The notes under the pieces are model-generated. The model had not been told where the DNA came from, did not search any database, and saw only the letters and a list, made by a program, of their open reading frames with translations. From Sialis fuliginosa (Eukaryota; Arthropoda; Insecta; Megaloptera; Sialidae), in NCBI GenBank assembly GCA_961205875.1, contig OY540812.1:32001098-32065097 (forward strand): 64,000 nucleotides of DNA, read 5' to 3'. This document shows positions 1-8,983 of the stretch, in pieces. Position numbers and translations under genes: made by a program. How positions within the stretch are numbered: the first letter of the stretch is position 1; each line of letters opens with the position of its first letter.

Positions 1-1080
1 GCCAGGTGCGTATTAAGTAATATTTAAGGCCCTTATTGTAAAAATAACAAATTCACATAAACATTGTATATAACTTAGATACTATTTGAACATTCAATAT
101 CATAGTAGTCCAGACGAGTATTAAGTAAGATTTAAGGCCCTTACTGTTAAAATAACAAAGTCACAGAATCAATATTGGAACCTTAAATATTATATAATCA
201 ATTCAGTCAAATATTTGTCCGGGTACGTATTAAGTGAGATATTGAGCCCTAAATGATAAAATAATATATTTCCAAAAACAAATCCATAAACACTAAATAT
301 TATGTAATCAACTAAAATTAATATTAGACCAGGCACGTATAAAGTAATATTTAAGGCCCTTATTGTAAAAATAACAAATTCACATAAACATTGTATAAAA
401 CTGAGATTTAAAGGCCTTAATATTAAAATCACAATTTTATTGAAATAATATTGGAATCTAAAATTTTATTTAATCTGTTAAACTAAATATATGTCCAGAC
501 ACGTGCTAAGTGGAATTTGGGGTTCTGAACGTTAAAATAAAAAAAATACACGTTAAAAAATACAAACATATTTTCAGGAAAAACATCATAAACATTAGAT
601 ATTATCTAAGTAGTCTACTAAATTATATAATAGCTCAGACGCGTATTATTTTATATTTAAAACCCTTATAGTAAAAATAACAAATGCACATAAACATTTA
701 AATATTTTATATTTTAATACTCCCTCTGTCCCATAATACTTGATAGTTTTCGTTTCGTGGCCGCGGCTTAATAAATATATGGCTCTATCTCAATATTTTT
801 TTTCTTATAAGTTTAATTGAACATACTTCTTTATAAACTACTCTTAAATAAAAATATACTAGCTTTTTTGTCAAAAAATTACTTTAAAGAAACATATACA
901 GTAATATGGGACAAGAAAAAATGAGAACACTATCAAATATTATGGGACAGAGGGAGTATTAAATAAAATATTAGTCCAAATTCGTATTAAGTATGATTTA
1001 AATACCTTGATGTTAAAATAACAAGGAAACATTATTGGAATCTTACACAATTCAAAATTACACTATATTTTTTTAATTGC
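1..1080. repeat. Degenerate ~110-bp satellite-like repeat
   Basis: A unit beginning with variants of 'ccagacgcgtattaag' and continuing 'taatatttaaggccctta', then 'aaaataacaaattcacataaac', recurs at about 2, 110, 219, 328, 494, 632 and 973. The first four units are spaced 108-109 bp apart; later spacing is irregular, partly because a MITE was inserted at 720-956. Units are diverged from each other, which suggests an old array that continues to the left of the window. No coding potential is seen. Confidence 0.75.
720..956. mobile_element. Stowaway-like (Tc1/mariner) MITE
   Basis: The element is 237 bp. It starts CTCCCTCTGTCCCATAATA, continues TTGATAGT, and ends with the reverse complement of the same sequence, giving terminal inverted repeats of about 30 bp with two mismatches. 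TA dinucleotides flank both ends (718-719 and 957-958), the expected target duplication for Tc1/mariner-type elements. The CTCCCTC...CCCATAATA terminus is typical of Stowaway MITEs. It has no transposase. It interrupts the ~110-bp satellite, so it is younger than that array. Confidence 0.88.
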
Positions 1081-1137
1081 CAATGAGACATATTTTTATA
1101 AAAAATTCGGGCAAGACATACACGAGTGTATGCCATA

Positions 1138-2153
1138 AGGGTTCCGAAGTACGTACTACGTGGAATGTTTGGAACCACTTACAGGTGCATTTTTAAGTTA
1201 GAAAAAATATAAAAAAGTGTCAAGTTCTACTAATTGAGATCTACATATATTTTGACACCCCACTTGCCTAGATATCAAAATAAACAAATTTATGACGCCC
1301 CTCTCTATAATTCCAATTTGTCGTTGCTAGTCCCACCAAAGCCTCGTTACCAAATTTATTCAGATTTTTTGAACCAGTAGTTACAAAGATATAGGTGGTG
1401 GGGACAATGTAAACAATGCTTTTAGCCCCCTACAGGCGCCATTTTTGAGTTAGAAAAAAAATAAAAAATACTAATATACTAATTGAATTGTATATTTTGG
1501 CATCCCACATGCCTAGATATGAAAATAAAAATTAAAAATTCTATTACACCCCTCCCTATTATTCCAAAATTTAAAATTATATTGTTGACTTTAGTATTTG
1601 TCGTTGGTAGTCCCACCAAAAACTCGTTACCAAATTTTTTTCAGATTATTTGAGCCGGTAGTTACAGAGTTAGAGGGTGGGGAGGACAAAATAAAAAACT
1701 GCTTTTAGCTCCCTACAGGCGCCATTTTTAAGTTAAAAAAAAATTAAAAAATGGTCAAATTCTACTAATTGAGATGTACATTTTGACATGGCACACGTCT
1801 TGGTATACAATTTTTTTGTTTTTTTTTTTGGATTTGCTTTAAAGCCCCCTACAGGCACCATTTTTGATTTAGAAAAAAAAATAGAAAAAAGGTCAAATTC
1901 CGCTTGTTTGGTTATACATTTGAACGTGCAACATGCCTTGGTATAAAAAAAATATTTTTTTTACCTAGCTTTAGCTCCTTATTGTCCCCCCTTAAAAGTT
2001 ATTTATTCAATAAATTTGTACATATTTCAGTAGAGGGTGTCATTTTACATGTTCAGTAAAAAGTTCAAGTTTCTAGCTTATGTAGTTTACGAGCTATTTA
2101 GCTTTGAGTGAAAAGGATGGACGGACGGACGACAAAGTGAGATTCGGAACCCT
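1138..2153 (-). mobile_element. GGTTCCG-type nonautonomous element, family A
   Basis: Terminal inverted repeats AGGGTTCCGAA begin at 1138 and end at 2153 (CGGAACCCT). The interior carries a degenerate repeat 'tacaggcgccatttttgagttag' at about 1174, 1431, 1715 and 1850, and a (GGAC)n stretch near the right end. The same element lies in the opposite orientation at 22766-23518 and truncated at 21531-21975. About 40 bp outside the left TIR ('cacgagtgtatgccata') are also shared with the 22766 copy, so the true element may begin near 1100. No open frame of note. Confidence 0.75.
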
Positions 2154-2860
2154 AATAAAAAAGTTCAACAACTATAATATGTATCCCTAAATTATGTTTT
2201 ATTATTATTGTTAAAAAATTGAAATAAATATGATTTTTTTATAAAACGAATAGGTACGACCGTGGGGTTAGTATTTTTTAAATAAGAGAAATGTCCCCAA
2301 TGATTTTTTTTATTTCGACAAAAAAATACATTGTAAACGAGGTGACAGAAAAAATATTTTTATACCTATATTTTTATCTATTCTCACATTATTTTAATTA
2401 TCAAAATATATTATTTTAATTTCCAGCCAAATAAATATTCTTGTAAAAAAAATTCTGATAGAGCCGGAAGTCGGATTAAAATTACATACTATTATTAATT
2501 TTTCACTGGAAGAACGCAAGAAAATTTTTTTTATAAAATTCATAGTCGAATTAAAATGACAGCGATTTTTCGTCGGGCCAACAAAAGAACTTACGAATTT
2601 TTGTATAGGTACAGCCGTTTCCGAAATCACTGTGCTACTTTACTGAACATACCTACATACATTTTTCTATTATATAACGCGTAAATATTTATTTTGATAA
2701 ATAATTCAGAATTATACCGACAATACTGAATTGTAATCTAGAAACCTACCTACAGCTATCGAGAATGAACCAAGATTTTTTTATTGTATATTTGCATCAG
2801 TATTCTATAACTTAAAGTAAGGCAACATCTGTACCTGGACCAAAATTGATCGATTCACCT
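2154..2860. other. AT-rich stretch with no identified feature
   Basis: The sequence is low in complexity and A/T dominated. The longest open frame (minus strand, 78 codons at 2394-2630) has no recognisable domain and biased composition. I see no gene, RNA or terminal repeat here. Confidence 0.5.
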
Positions 2861-2876
2861 TATTTATGTTTATATT

Positions 2877-3026
2877 TCATACATTGCCGGCTATCAATTA
2901 GGTATTCTATAGAATGCCTAGGAAATGTATATAATTAAATTCATTTCATACATTGCCTGGTGTTTTTAGGCATTCTATAGAATACCTAGGAATTCTATAG
3001 AATGCCGTATTTCATACATTGCCGGT
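2877..3026. repeat. Short interspersed palindromic repeats (attctatagaat)
   Basis: The motif 'ttcatacattgccgg' (one copy reads 'gcctgg') occurs three times, interleaved with three copies of the perfect 12-bp palindrome ATTCTATAGAAT, each next to 'gcctagga' or its inverse. The result is a 150-bp block of alternating direct and inverted short repeats. No coding potential. Confidence 0.6.
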
Positions 3027-3121
3027 AACATTTATACTAATCACAGTTAAAATAATATTCAATAGAAAATTTTTGGAAATTGAACCTCTTATAGCGCAGG
3101 AGGAGAAAGAGGGTACATAGC

Positions 3122-3527
3122 CAGTGGCGTCGAAGCCGGGGGTTGTAGGTGAGAGGGGACAGTTGCCCCCACAACATTTTCAGTGGGGGGGTAATGACTA
3201 CTTCCCTCCTCTTATTGGATTCTGTTTTTTAGGGCGAGTTTGAAGCGATGTGCAATTATAAAAATCTGTTTTCTGTAATTTTTTTACTCTTAAAAATTCT
3301 TTAATTTTTGTAAACTAATGTTAATGTTCGCAAACAAATTATAAAATGTAACCAAAAATAAAAATAAAAAGTGAGTACAGTGAAACCACGTTAGTACGTT
3401 TTTTCTTTGTTTTAGGTCTCGGCATTTTAGTTCGTGTATTCCCCTAGTTCAATTTTGAATTTTAAGAATGCCAAGTAAAATTAGGTCAGCTTAATTTTTA
3501 ATGTTCGTACTGCCCCCCCCCCCACTG
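3122..3527. mobile_element. hAT-like MITE
   Basis: The 406-bp element starts CAGTGG and ends CCACTG, with G-rich left and C-rich right ends. It is flanked by 8-bp near-duplications, TACATAGC at 3114-3121 and TGCATAGC at 3528-3535 (7 of 8 match). CAG-type ends plus an 8-bp duplication are the hAT signature. The TIR is short and degraded by homopolymer runs, so the call rests mainly on the duplication. No transposase is present. Confidence 0.55.
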
Positions 3528-3779
3528 TGCATAGCTGCTTAAGTTATAAAGAAATAGATAAAAATAGACTTCAAAAATAAAAATTTCGGCAATCAACCCC
3601 TAATGGTGGGGTAGTTTTACTGTTATTAGTTGTAGTAATGTTTCATACAAAAAGTATGTAATTTTCGTCACAGAATACGAAAATGTACTCGAAGAAAAAG
3701 ATGAGTTTGACCACCTTAATTGAAAATTAAGTAAAAAAAACCTGTCAAGTGAATGCACAGTTGGTAAATTCATCAGAGT

Positions 3780-4366
3780 TAATTATCAAACAATTTTAAT
3801 ATTTGACAATTTCAATCTAAATCTAAAATTTTCTGTAATGCAAACGTCAAAATGACATTTAATATGTCAAAGTCAATAGCGATTGTAAAAAAATTATAAT
3901 TTTTGAAGCAATTTGAGATAAATCTTTGTAAGGGATTATTTTACAACAAATATTGTAGTAACCTATATTATAGAAAATTGAATGTTCTACAAAAAAAGAT
4001 CCCATACAAATTTCACGTAACATGTACCTTTCTTGAGATATCATCAAAAATTAATATTTTGGGGTGTCACCCGCCCTCTTTACCTACATACGATTTCAAT
4101 AATTTTGTAATGGGGCCGTCCTCAATCTAAATCCAACCAACCAACCAAGTTACATTAATATAGGTTCAGTGGTTCATGAGTTATGCGTGTGACAAGGATT
4201 CAGGGGACAGACACACAAACAAATAGACAGACACAGAACGAAAAGTGTTTTTCTAGACCTGAAACGCAAAGATCAAGCTAAAATTTTGAAATCGGAGAAT
4301 AATTTTTTTCTCATTTTAAAACTATCACAAAGCTTCTCGTATCTTCGATATGGCGAGGAAGCAATA
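3780..4366 (+). repeat. GCTTCCTCG-family repeat, partial copy
   Basis: Landmarks in order: 'tttcaatctaaatctaaa', 'gtcaaaatgacatttaatat', 'gagataaatctttgtaagg', 'ttggggtgtcac', 'ggttcagtggttcatgag', 'gaacgaaaagtgttt', 'gaaatcggagaa' and the terminus 'cgaggaagca'. The order matches six other copies (6630, 33608, 43805, 47273, 60470 and 61645 regions). Compared with the longest copy, this one lacks the left part with the second GCTTCCTCG motif. The family is clearly mobile, but its class is not evident. Confidence 0.75.
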
Positions 4367-4947
4367 TTAATAACTTTTTTAAGAAAAAAATTTCCAAGTG
4401 CAAAAATTTCGAGTTATTTCCGCATTTTATTAAAAATGGGACACCCGGTAAACATATGTATTATTACAATAAATCAGTTTGCAGTTTTGATTCCTCTCAG
4501 TAACAAAATTCATCATATCTGATGTGTATTTAGTTAATATAAATATGTATATATGTGTATACGTAGTATACGGAAATAAATCAAAGAAAAACACAGATTC
4601 CTGTAATTTTACGTGCGCTTAATTTACGACATAAATATTTACATGAGCGCATCAATAAATAAACTTTAAGGTGTTTACTACACTCTCATAACCCTGCACT
4701 TGTTAGTTGTTATGGAAATTTGCAACACTTCCTATTAATATAAACATTAGTTATTTTATTCGAAAAGAATTTCAAGTAGAATATTTTCTTGCATAAATAA
4801 CTAGAGATTATTGATAAATAATTTATTTTAAAACATTATTTTCTATTAGTGAATTTCTTCTTACTATCTTTAGTTGTTTTTTACAGACACAGAATAAAAG
4901 AAGAATACAAGAATTAACAAGACTAAATATCCGTTTCCGGTTTTAGA
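4367..4947. other. AT-rich stretch; short family F fragment at its end
   Basis: Nothing gene-like is visible. Positions 4905-4946 ('attaacaagactaaatatccg', then 'tttccggtt') match the inner arm of the family F foldbacks seen near 29480, 37140 and 41215. The rest is unassigned A/T-rich sequence. Confidence 0.5.
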
Positions 4948-5158
4948 TCCATACTAATTTTATAAATTTATGAATTTTTAATTTTTTTATTTATGAAATT
5001 TATGAATGTAACTTTGTCTATTTGTAACCTTTTCACGGCTAAATCGCTGAACCGATATTGATTAAATTTAGTAGGAAGATCTTACATTATATCCCAAAAA
5101 ATGGATTAGATAAAAAAATACAAATTCCACGTGGACGAAGTTGCCGGTAATCAGCTAG
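4948..5158 (+). mobile_element. Nonautonomous Helitron, family 1
   Basis: It begins TCCATACTAAT and ends CTAG followed by T, as Helitrons do. Between these lie the family blocks 'aaccttttcacggctaaa', 'cgctgaaccgat', and near the 3' end the degraded hairpin 'ccacgtggacgaag..gccgg'. It resembles the short Helitron-like elements known from Lepidoptera. Other copies or parts are at 14828, 18820-20763, 33200-33580, 43000, 45629, 53285-53464 and 63810. It has no Rep/helicase and would need a helper. A hAT MITE sits directly at its 3' end. Confidence 0.82.
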
Positions 5159-5160
5159 TA

Positions 5161-5671
5161 CAGCGGTTCTTAAACTAGGGTCCACAAACCCCCGGGGGCC
5201 CGCGGAACTTTTGCAAGGGGTCCGTGAAACATGTTTGGCATAAATTAAAATACTTTTACATTTCTATTTACCAATAATAGTTACTATCTAACGACCTTTG
5301 TTTTTCTGTCAGGGAGGCACGGGTTATTTTAGTGTTTAGTTATTTCTGCAGTTGTAAAATCTAATTTGTGTAGTGCAAAAAATTGAAAAAATGTATAATA
5401 AATAAATAAAATAATAAAATGTGTGGAAAAAAGGTCATTGCAGTTGTAAAAGCAAAAAATGTAAGAATTGTAAAGCAAAAAACAGTAATTGCAGTTGTAA
5501 AAACAAAAAATGTAAGAAATGTAATGCAAAAGCAAAGGTCATTGCAGTTGAAATGCAAAAATTGTAAATATGGACCAAAAAAAAAAAGTTTGTAGAATTT
5601 TCTTAAAATAATCCCTGCAAAAAAATTGTTCAAAAGAGGGTCCCTAGACTACATAAGTTTAAGAACCGCTG
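5161..5671. mobile_element. hAT MITE with perfect 8-bp target duplication
   Basis: Perfect 16-bp terminal inverted repeats CAGCGGTTCTTAAACT are flanked by identical 8-bp duplications AGCTAGTA at 5153-5160 and 5672-5679. The target is the 3' terminus of the Helitron at 4948-5158. The element is 511 bp and carries a second, smaller hAT MITE inside it (5318-5617). A truncated end of the same family is at 45553-45628. The minus-strand frames in its centre reflect low-complexity 'gttgtaaaa..aaaaaatgtaa' repeats and are not genes. Confidence 0.92.
5318..5617. mobile_element. Nested hAT MITE of the CAGGGGTTATTTTAA family
   Basis: The ends CACGGGTTATTTTA and TAAAATAATCCCTG are slightly mutated forms of the perfect TIR seen at 45824-46056. 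The interior shares 'gcagttgtaaaa', 'tttgtgtagt' and related blocks, expanded here into direct repeats. No matching 8-bp duplication remains. It lies wholly within the 5161-5671 hAT. Confidence 0.65.
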
Positions 5672-5878
5672 AGCTAGTACTTATATGAATGCTTAAATCG
5701 ATTTTGAGTAAAGCATCTAGAGACGGACAGACATACACACACAATGTTGAAAATAGGATTAAATGAAGGTTAAAACGATATTTCAATCAAAATCTCTATT
5801 TCTAGCTTTTACATAATTACTATTCAATAAATATATATAAAAATAGAAACGCTTTAGTTTAGAATAATTGTATTATAC

Positions 5879-6237
5879 GGTACTGGTATCATAGACATAT
5901 AACTGTAAAACAGCTTAATTTGATGACAATCGGCAATCGGGTATTAAAATGGTGGACATTTAAACTGATTATTAGTGTAATTTAAATTTTACAATTCCTT
6001 ATTTTATAACTTTGTGTCGTAGTAGATACTTATCATTTTGTGATCATTAGCAAGTGTCTATCACTATGTGCCTATTACTGGTTTTACTTTATCCATTACC
6101 GGAGAAAAAATATAAATAAATTAAAAAGGCTGTAATTTAAAAAACAAATTATATTTGCCGACTTTGGTAATCAATTGGTGATTTAATAAAGAGGTATCTA
6201 CTTGTTTTATTAGTAACATGAGTTCATGAGAATAGAG
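5879..6237. mobile_element. Tc1-type MITE (GTACTGG family), left part of a split copy
   Basis: It starts 'cggtactggtatca' and includes 'atttgatgacaatcgg', 'atggtggacatttaaa', 'ttgtgtcgtagt', 'acttatcattttgt' and 'ttgttttattagtaacatgag'. All are in the order found in the complete copies at 24298-24825 and 62508-62965. The copy breaks off at 6237 and resumes at 9886, which shows that about 3.6 kb inserted into it. Confidence 0.75.
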
Positions 6238-6502
6238 TAATCCGGAAATTTTTGACATACTTTTTTACCTAATTACAAAGATTTTGCTAGAAAAATAATA
6301 AAAGCATTGAACGAATTGTTTTTTTATTGCTCAATTTTAAACTATTCAATATTAAAAGTCGTAAAAATCAGCTCGGATTTAAAACGCGAAGTGATTGGTT
6401 GAATGGTTTGTGACGTCATTAGCTATATTCTGTTCAGCTGTCAATGTTGTTTGTATACAAAGTTTCAACGCGCGGGTTATAAAAACTAAAAAAATAATAA
6501 AA

Positions 6503-6646
6503 ATGAGCCGAAATCCTCAAATTGACTTTGTGCAAGCGAAGTCGAACAATCTTTCAATTGTTGTTGACGTTCAAATGGTGTCGAGTTATTTTGCTAGCAA
6601 CAATTGTTTCAACGTCGCTAAGTCGCGAGTGTTTGTCTTGACGTGA
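6503..6646 (+). pseudogene. 5' remnant of an element-borne coding sequence
   Basis: An ATG at 6503 in a favourable context (aaaaATGA) opens a frame of about 42 codons starting MSRNPQIDFVQAK. From about 6627 the sequence becomes a GCTTCCTCG-family repeat, and the frame stops at 6646. The upstream CG-containing block ('cgcgcgggttataaaaact') could be a promoter with a TATA-like box. From memory, the start resembles N-termini of an insect protein family with SWIM zinc-finger/YqaJ-like nuclease regions that occurs in mobile DNA. I cannot verify this. The rest of the gene is absent. What is certain is an open, non-repetitive, moderately GC-rich frame inside a TIR element. Confidence 0.35.
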
Positions 6647-6757
6647 AACGGGAAGATCAATTTAAAATTTTGAAATCGGAGAACATTTTTTTTGTCTCAA
6701 TCTGAAACGATCACAAAGCTTCTCGTATCTTCGATATTGCGATTGCGAGGAAGCAAT
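6630..6757 (+). repeat. GCTTCCTCG-family repeat, 3' end fragment
   Basis: It contains 'gtgtttgtcttgacgtgaaa', 'gaaatcggagaaca', 'cacaaagcttctcgtatct' and the terminus 'gcgaggaagca'. This corresponds to the last ~130 bp of the family and replaces the downstream part of the coding remnant that starts at 6503. Confidence 0.75.
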
Positions 6758-6964
6758 AAATGATGATAATAATGTAGAGAAATGAACAATAAAAAATTTA
6801 TAACCATGAATACAAATACATCAAAAATAAATGTATAACTAGCAAAGTTGAGATTGTTGTACATAGAAAGTCGTAATTTCACGAGTATCATATTATATAG
6901 AATAACATATACATGTATACTTAATATAATAGTAGTGACGTTAAATATAAATAAAAACAAACTT

Positions 6965-7126
6965 GTTTGTTTAAACGTCAAAATTTAATTAAGAAGAAGT
7001 AAACGCAAGCTTTCGATTCACAGAATCATCGTCAGGCTATTAATAAAGATTTAAATTTGAGAACGATGTCGTTATCTCAATAATATTCTTCTTAATTAAA
7101 TTTTGACGTTTAAACAAATAAGTTTT
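6965..7126. mobile_element. Small hairpin (MITE-like) element
   Basis: Arms of about 38 bp ('gtttaaacgtcaaaatttaa', then 'ttaagaagaa', and the inverse at 7087-7126) match with one mismatch and enclose an ~85-bp loop. The size and near-perfect arms fit a short foldback MITE. The loop contains 'cttgaatc'-free unique sequence and no gene. The right arm adjoins the foldback that starts at 7141. Confidence 0.55.
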
Positions 7127-7768
7127 TTTTTTTTATATATACAGGGTGAGTCATATCAGGTGGAACAAACTTGAACCGTGGATTGAGAAAAATATTTTAA
7201 GCAAAAAAGTTTATATGAACATGTGTCCGGAAATTTTTCGTGAGAGAGCTACAGACCTTCGAAGATTTAACCCAAAATTAGTTTTTATTTAATTTCTAGA
7301 AAACCCATTATGCTACAGTTATGAAATTTGATACAGGCTTTGATATTAATTAATGTTATCGATTTCCAGTATCAAATAATAATAATTTAGACCAGGGGTG
7401 TATGGAGCCCGTGGACCCACCGATTTTTATCAAGTATTTTTTTGTTCATGAATTTTTTCGTGAGTTGGGTTCTTGTAGAAGATTATATGATACAAAATAC
7501 ACAAAAATAAGTATTGTTTATTTATCATAAGATCAACCGTTTTCGAAAAATATCGAAAAAAAGAAAGTACTGCAGAATTTGACTTTATACGGATGCTTCA
7601 AATTACACAAAATAAATTTATATTCTTGTTCTATGATTACAAATAAGATGAAAATAAAATAAATATACCCCCAAAACTGCATTTTTAACAACAAACAGCC
7701 ATTTATAATTTCGTTTTTTAATCAGGTTAGCAAAATACGTGTAACAGTAATACAACTGGCTATAACTC

Positions 7769-7994
7769 TGTAGCACCTTTGAGTAACATTTATATTAAAC
7801 GACTGTATTATAGGTGATATATTTTATTTTATTTTAAAAAACTGATTATTTGCTGTACATTTTAAAAACTTGTTGACATACTATTTTCTCTTTTTTTTAA
7901 CATCATGGTGGCTAGATGAAAATATGTAAAATACAAATATAATATTAATTTAAGATCACAGTGACAGTGAAGTACGTGGGTTTGAGTACCCACA
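7769..7994 (-). repeat. 3' LTR of the CsRn1-like element
   Basis: 226 bp, TG...CA bounded, direct repeat of 8758-8983. On the element's strand it follows a short polypurine tract. I found no differences from the other LTR in the stretches I compared, which suggests a recent insertion. Confidence 0.88.
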
Positions 7995-8109
7995 GTACCC
8001 CCCTGCCAGTGATGTAAAATTACGAAATATGTTAGAGAGAACTCCCTAAAGACGGTCCGGGTAGCGGACGCGTCTGCATGATCTGATGTATATATTAAAT
8101 TCTTCTTTG

Positions 8110-8610
8110 CTATCTCATTGGTTGGACGTAATGCGGTGATTGTAGTTGAACCTGATTCTGCGATGGTTGTAATTGAATCTGATGCTGCGATGGTTGTGAT
8201 TGAACCTGATGCTGCGATGATTGTGATTGAACCTGATGCTGCGATGGTTGTAGTTGAATCTGATGCTGCGATGGTTGTGATTGAACCTGATGCTGCGATG
8301 ATTGTGATTGAACCTGATGCTGCGATGGTTGTAGTTGCAATGGTTGTTGAATCGGTTTATGTTTATGTTGTAGAATTTGCTGGTATACTTGAGACTGCTG
8401 TTGAATTTTGAACTTCTTATGAATATTGAGGGTCTAATGTCTGAATTTTGTAGCATCCACCGTTATCCCTTCAGATTTAAAGCTGGTTTCGATAATGGAA
8501 ACCCACAGCTTTGGATCTTTACCATGAAATGGTGGTATTCTCACGCCGACACGGTTTACAGACAACCCATTTTCTATGAACCCGTTAGCAGCATGAGCAT
8601 CGTTGGCCAT
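8110..8610 (-). pseudogene. gag remnant with Gln-rich tandem repeat
   Basis: Reading on the minus strand from ATG at 8610-8608, the frame contains PPFHGKDPKLWVSIIETSF and then ITVDATKF. This matches the conserved start of CsRn1/Kabuki-type Gag (PPF..P..LWF.Q.E..F...I..D.TKF). A TAG at 8436-8434 interrupts it. The same frame then continues into a Gln/His/Ser-rich region built from about seven 27-bp units (8143-8335), ends in QPMR and stops at 8110. The capsid core, nucleocapsid zinc knuckle and all of pol are missing. The repeat could be an expanded Gag linker. The single in-frame stop may be a recent mutation. Confidence 0.75.
8143..8335. repeat. 27-bp minisatellite inside the LTR element
   Basis: About seven tandem units of 'gattgaacctgatgctgcga', then 'tggttgt', alternate between two slightly different versions (bgattgaac/bgttgaatc). 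Being a multiple of three, the repeat keeps open frames on both strands, which explains the overlapping plus-strand frame at 8118-8411. Confidence 0.85.
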
Positions 8611-8738
8611 CATGATAACAATGTTTGTCACTTTTGTATATATAAAATGTATAAAGTCACACAAAAAAAAATATTCACCGTAAAATGTCACTGTACAAAA
8701 ATATAAATGTCAAAACGGCGCTCACTCACTGTTTTTAA

Positions 8739-8756
8739 ATCACGTCGGGGTGACCA
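8739..8756 (-). promoter_or_regulatory. Primer-binding site complementary to tRNA-Trp
   Basis: The plus strand reads ATCACGTCGGGGTGACCA, the 3' end of insect tRNA-Trp including CCA, with one G/C mismatch. On the element's strand it starts TGG, one base after the 5' LTR. It would prime minus-strand DNA synthesis. Confidence 0.85.
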
Positions 8757-8757
8757 C

Positions 8758-8983
8758 TGTAGCACCTTTGAGTAACATTTATATTAAACGACTGTATTAT
8801 AGGTGATATATTTTATTTTATTTTAAAAAACTGATTATTTGCTGTACATTTTAAAAACTTGTTGACATACTATTTTCTCTTTTTTTTAACATCATGGTGG
8901 CTAGATGAAAATATGTAAAATACAAATATAATATTAATTTAAGATCACAGTGACAGTGAAGTACGTGGGTTTGAGTACCCACA
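8758..8983 (-). repeat. 5' LTR of the CsRn1-like element
   Basis: 226 bp, TG...CA bounded, direct repeat of 7769-7994. On the minus strand it is followed, one base away, by the tRNA-Trp-like primer-binding site at 8739-8756. Confidence 0.88.

Larger units (their letters stand above)
7769..8983 (-). mobile_element. Small CsRn1-like Ty3/gypsy LTR element
   Basis: Two 226-bp direct repeats (7769-7994 and 8758-8983) look identical or nearly so. They begin TGTAGC and end CCCACA and are flanked by a 4-bp duplication ACTC (7765-7768 and 8984-8987). The element reads on the minus strand. Next to the 5' LTR, 8739-8756 matches the 3' end of insect tRNA-Trp (ATCACGTCGGGGTSACCA, one mismatch), a primer typical of the CsRn1 clade. 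A purine tract (minus strand of 7995-8007) precedes the 3' LTR. Only about 760 bp of interior remain, with a gag start and no protease, reverse transcriptase or integrase, so it is nonautonomous. Confidence 0.9.

Noticed and set aside
719..1000. Interpretation of the 1-1080 region as a CRISPR-like array
   Set aside because: Units are ~110 bp, continuous and diverged, without conserved short repeats and unique spacers, and the context is eukaryotic.
3859..4522. Several short frames on both strands
   Set aside because: They lie inside the GCTTCCTCG repeat or next to it, and equivalent frames are broken in other copies.
5329..5633. Overlapping minus-strand frames rich in Phe/Cys/Thr
   Set aside because: They are chance frames in the low-complexity interior of a nested hAT MITE.
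8118..8411. 97-codon plus-strand frame with a Val/Ile/Asp repeat pattern
   Set aside because: It is the antisense shadow of the 27-bp repeat in the gag remnant. A repeat unit divisible by three keeps every frame open.
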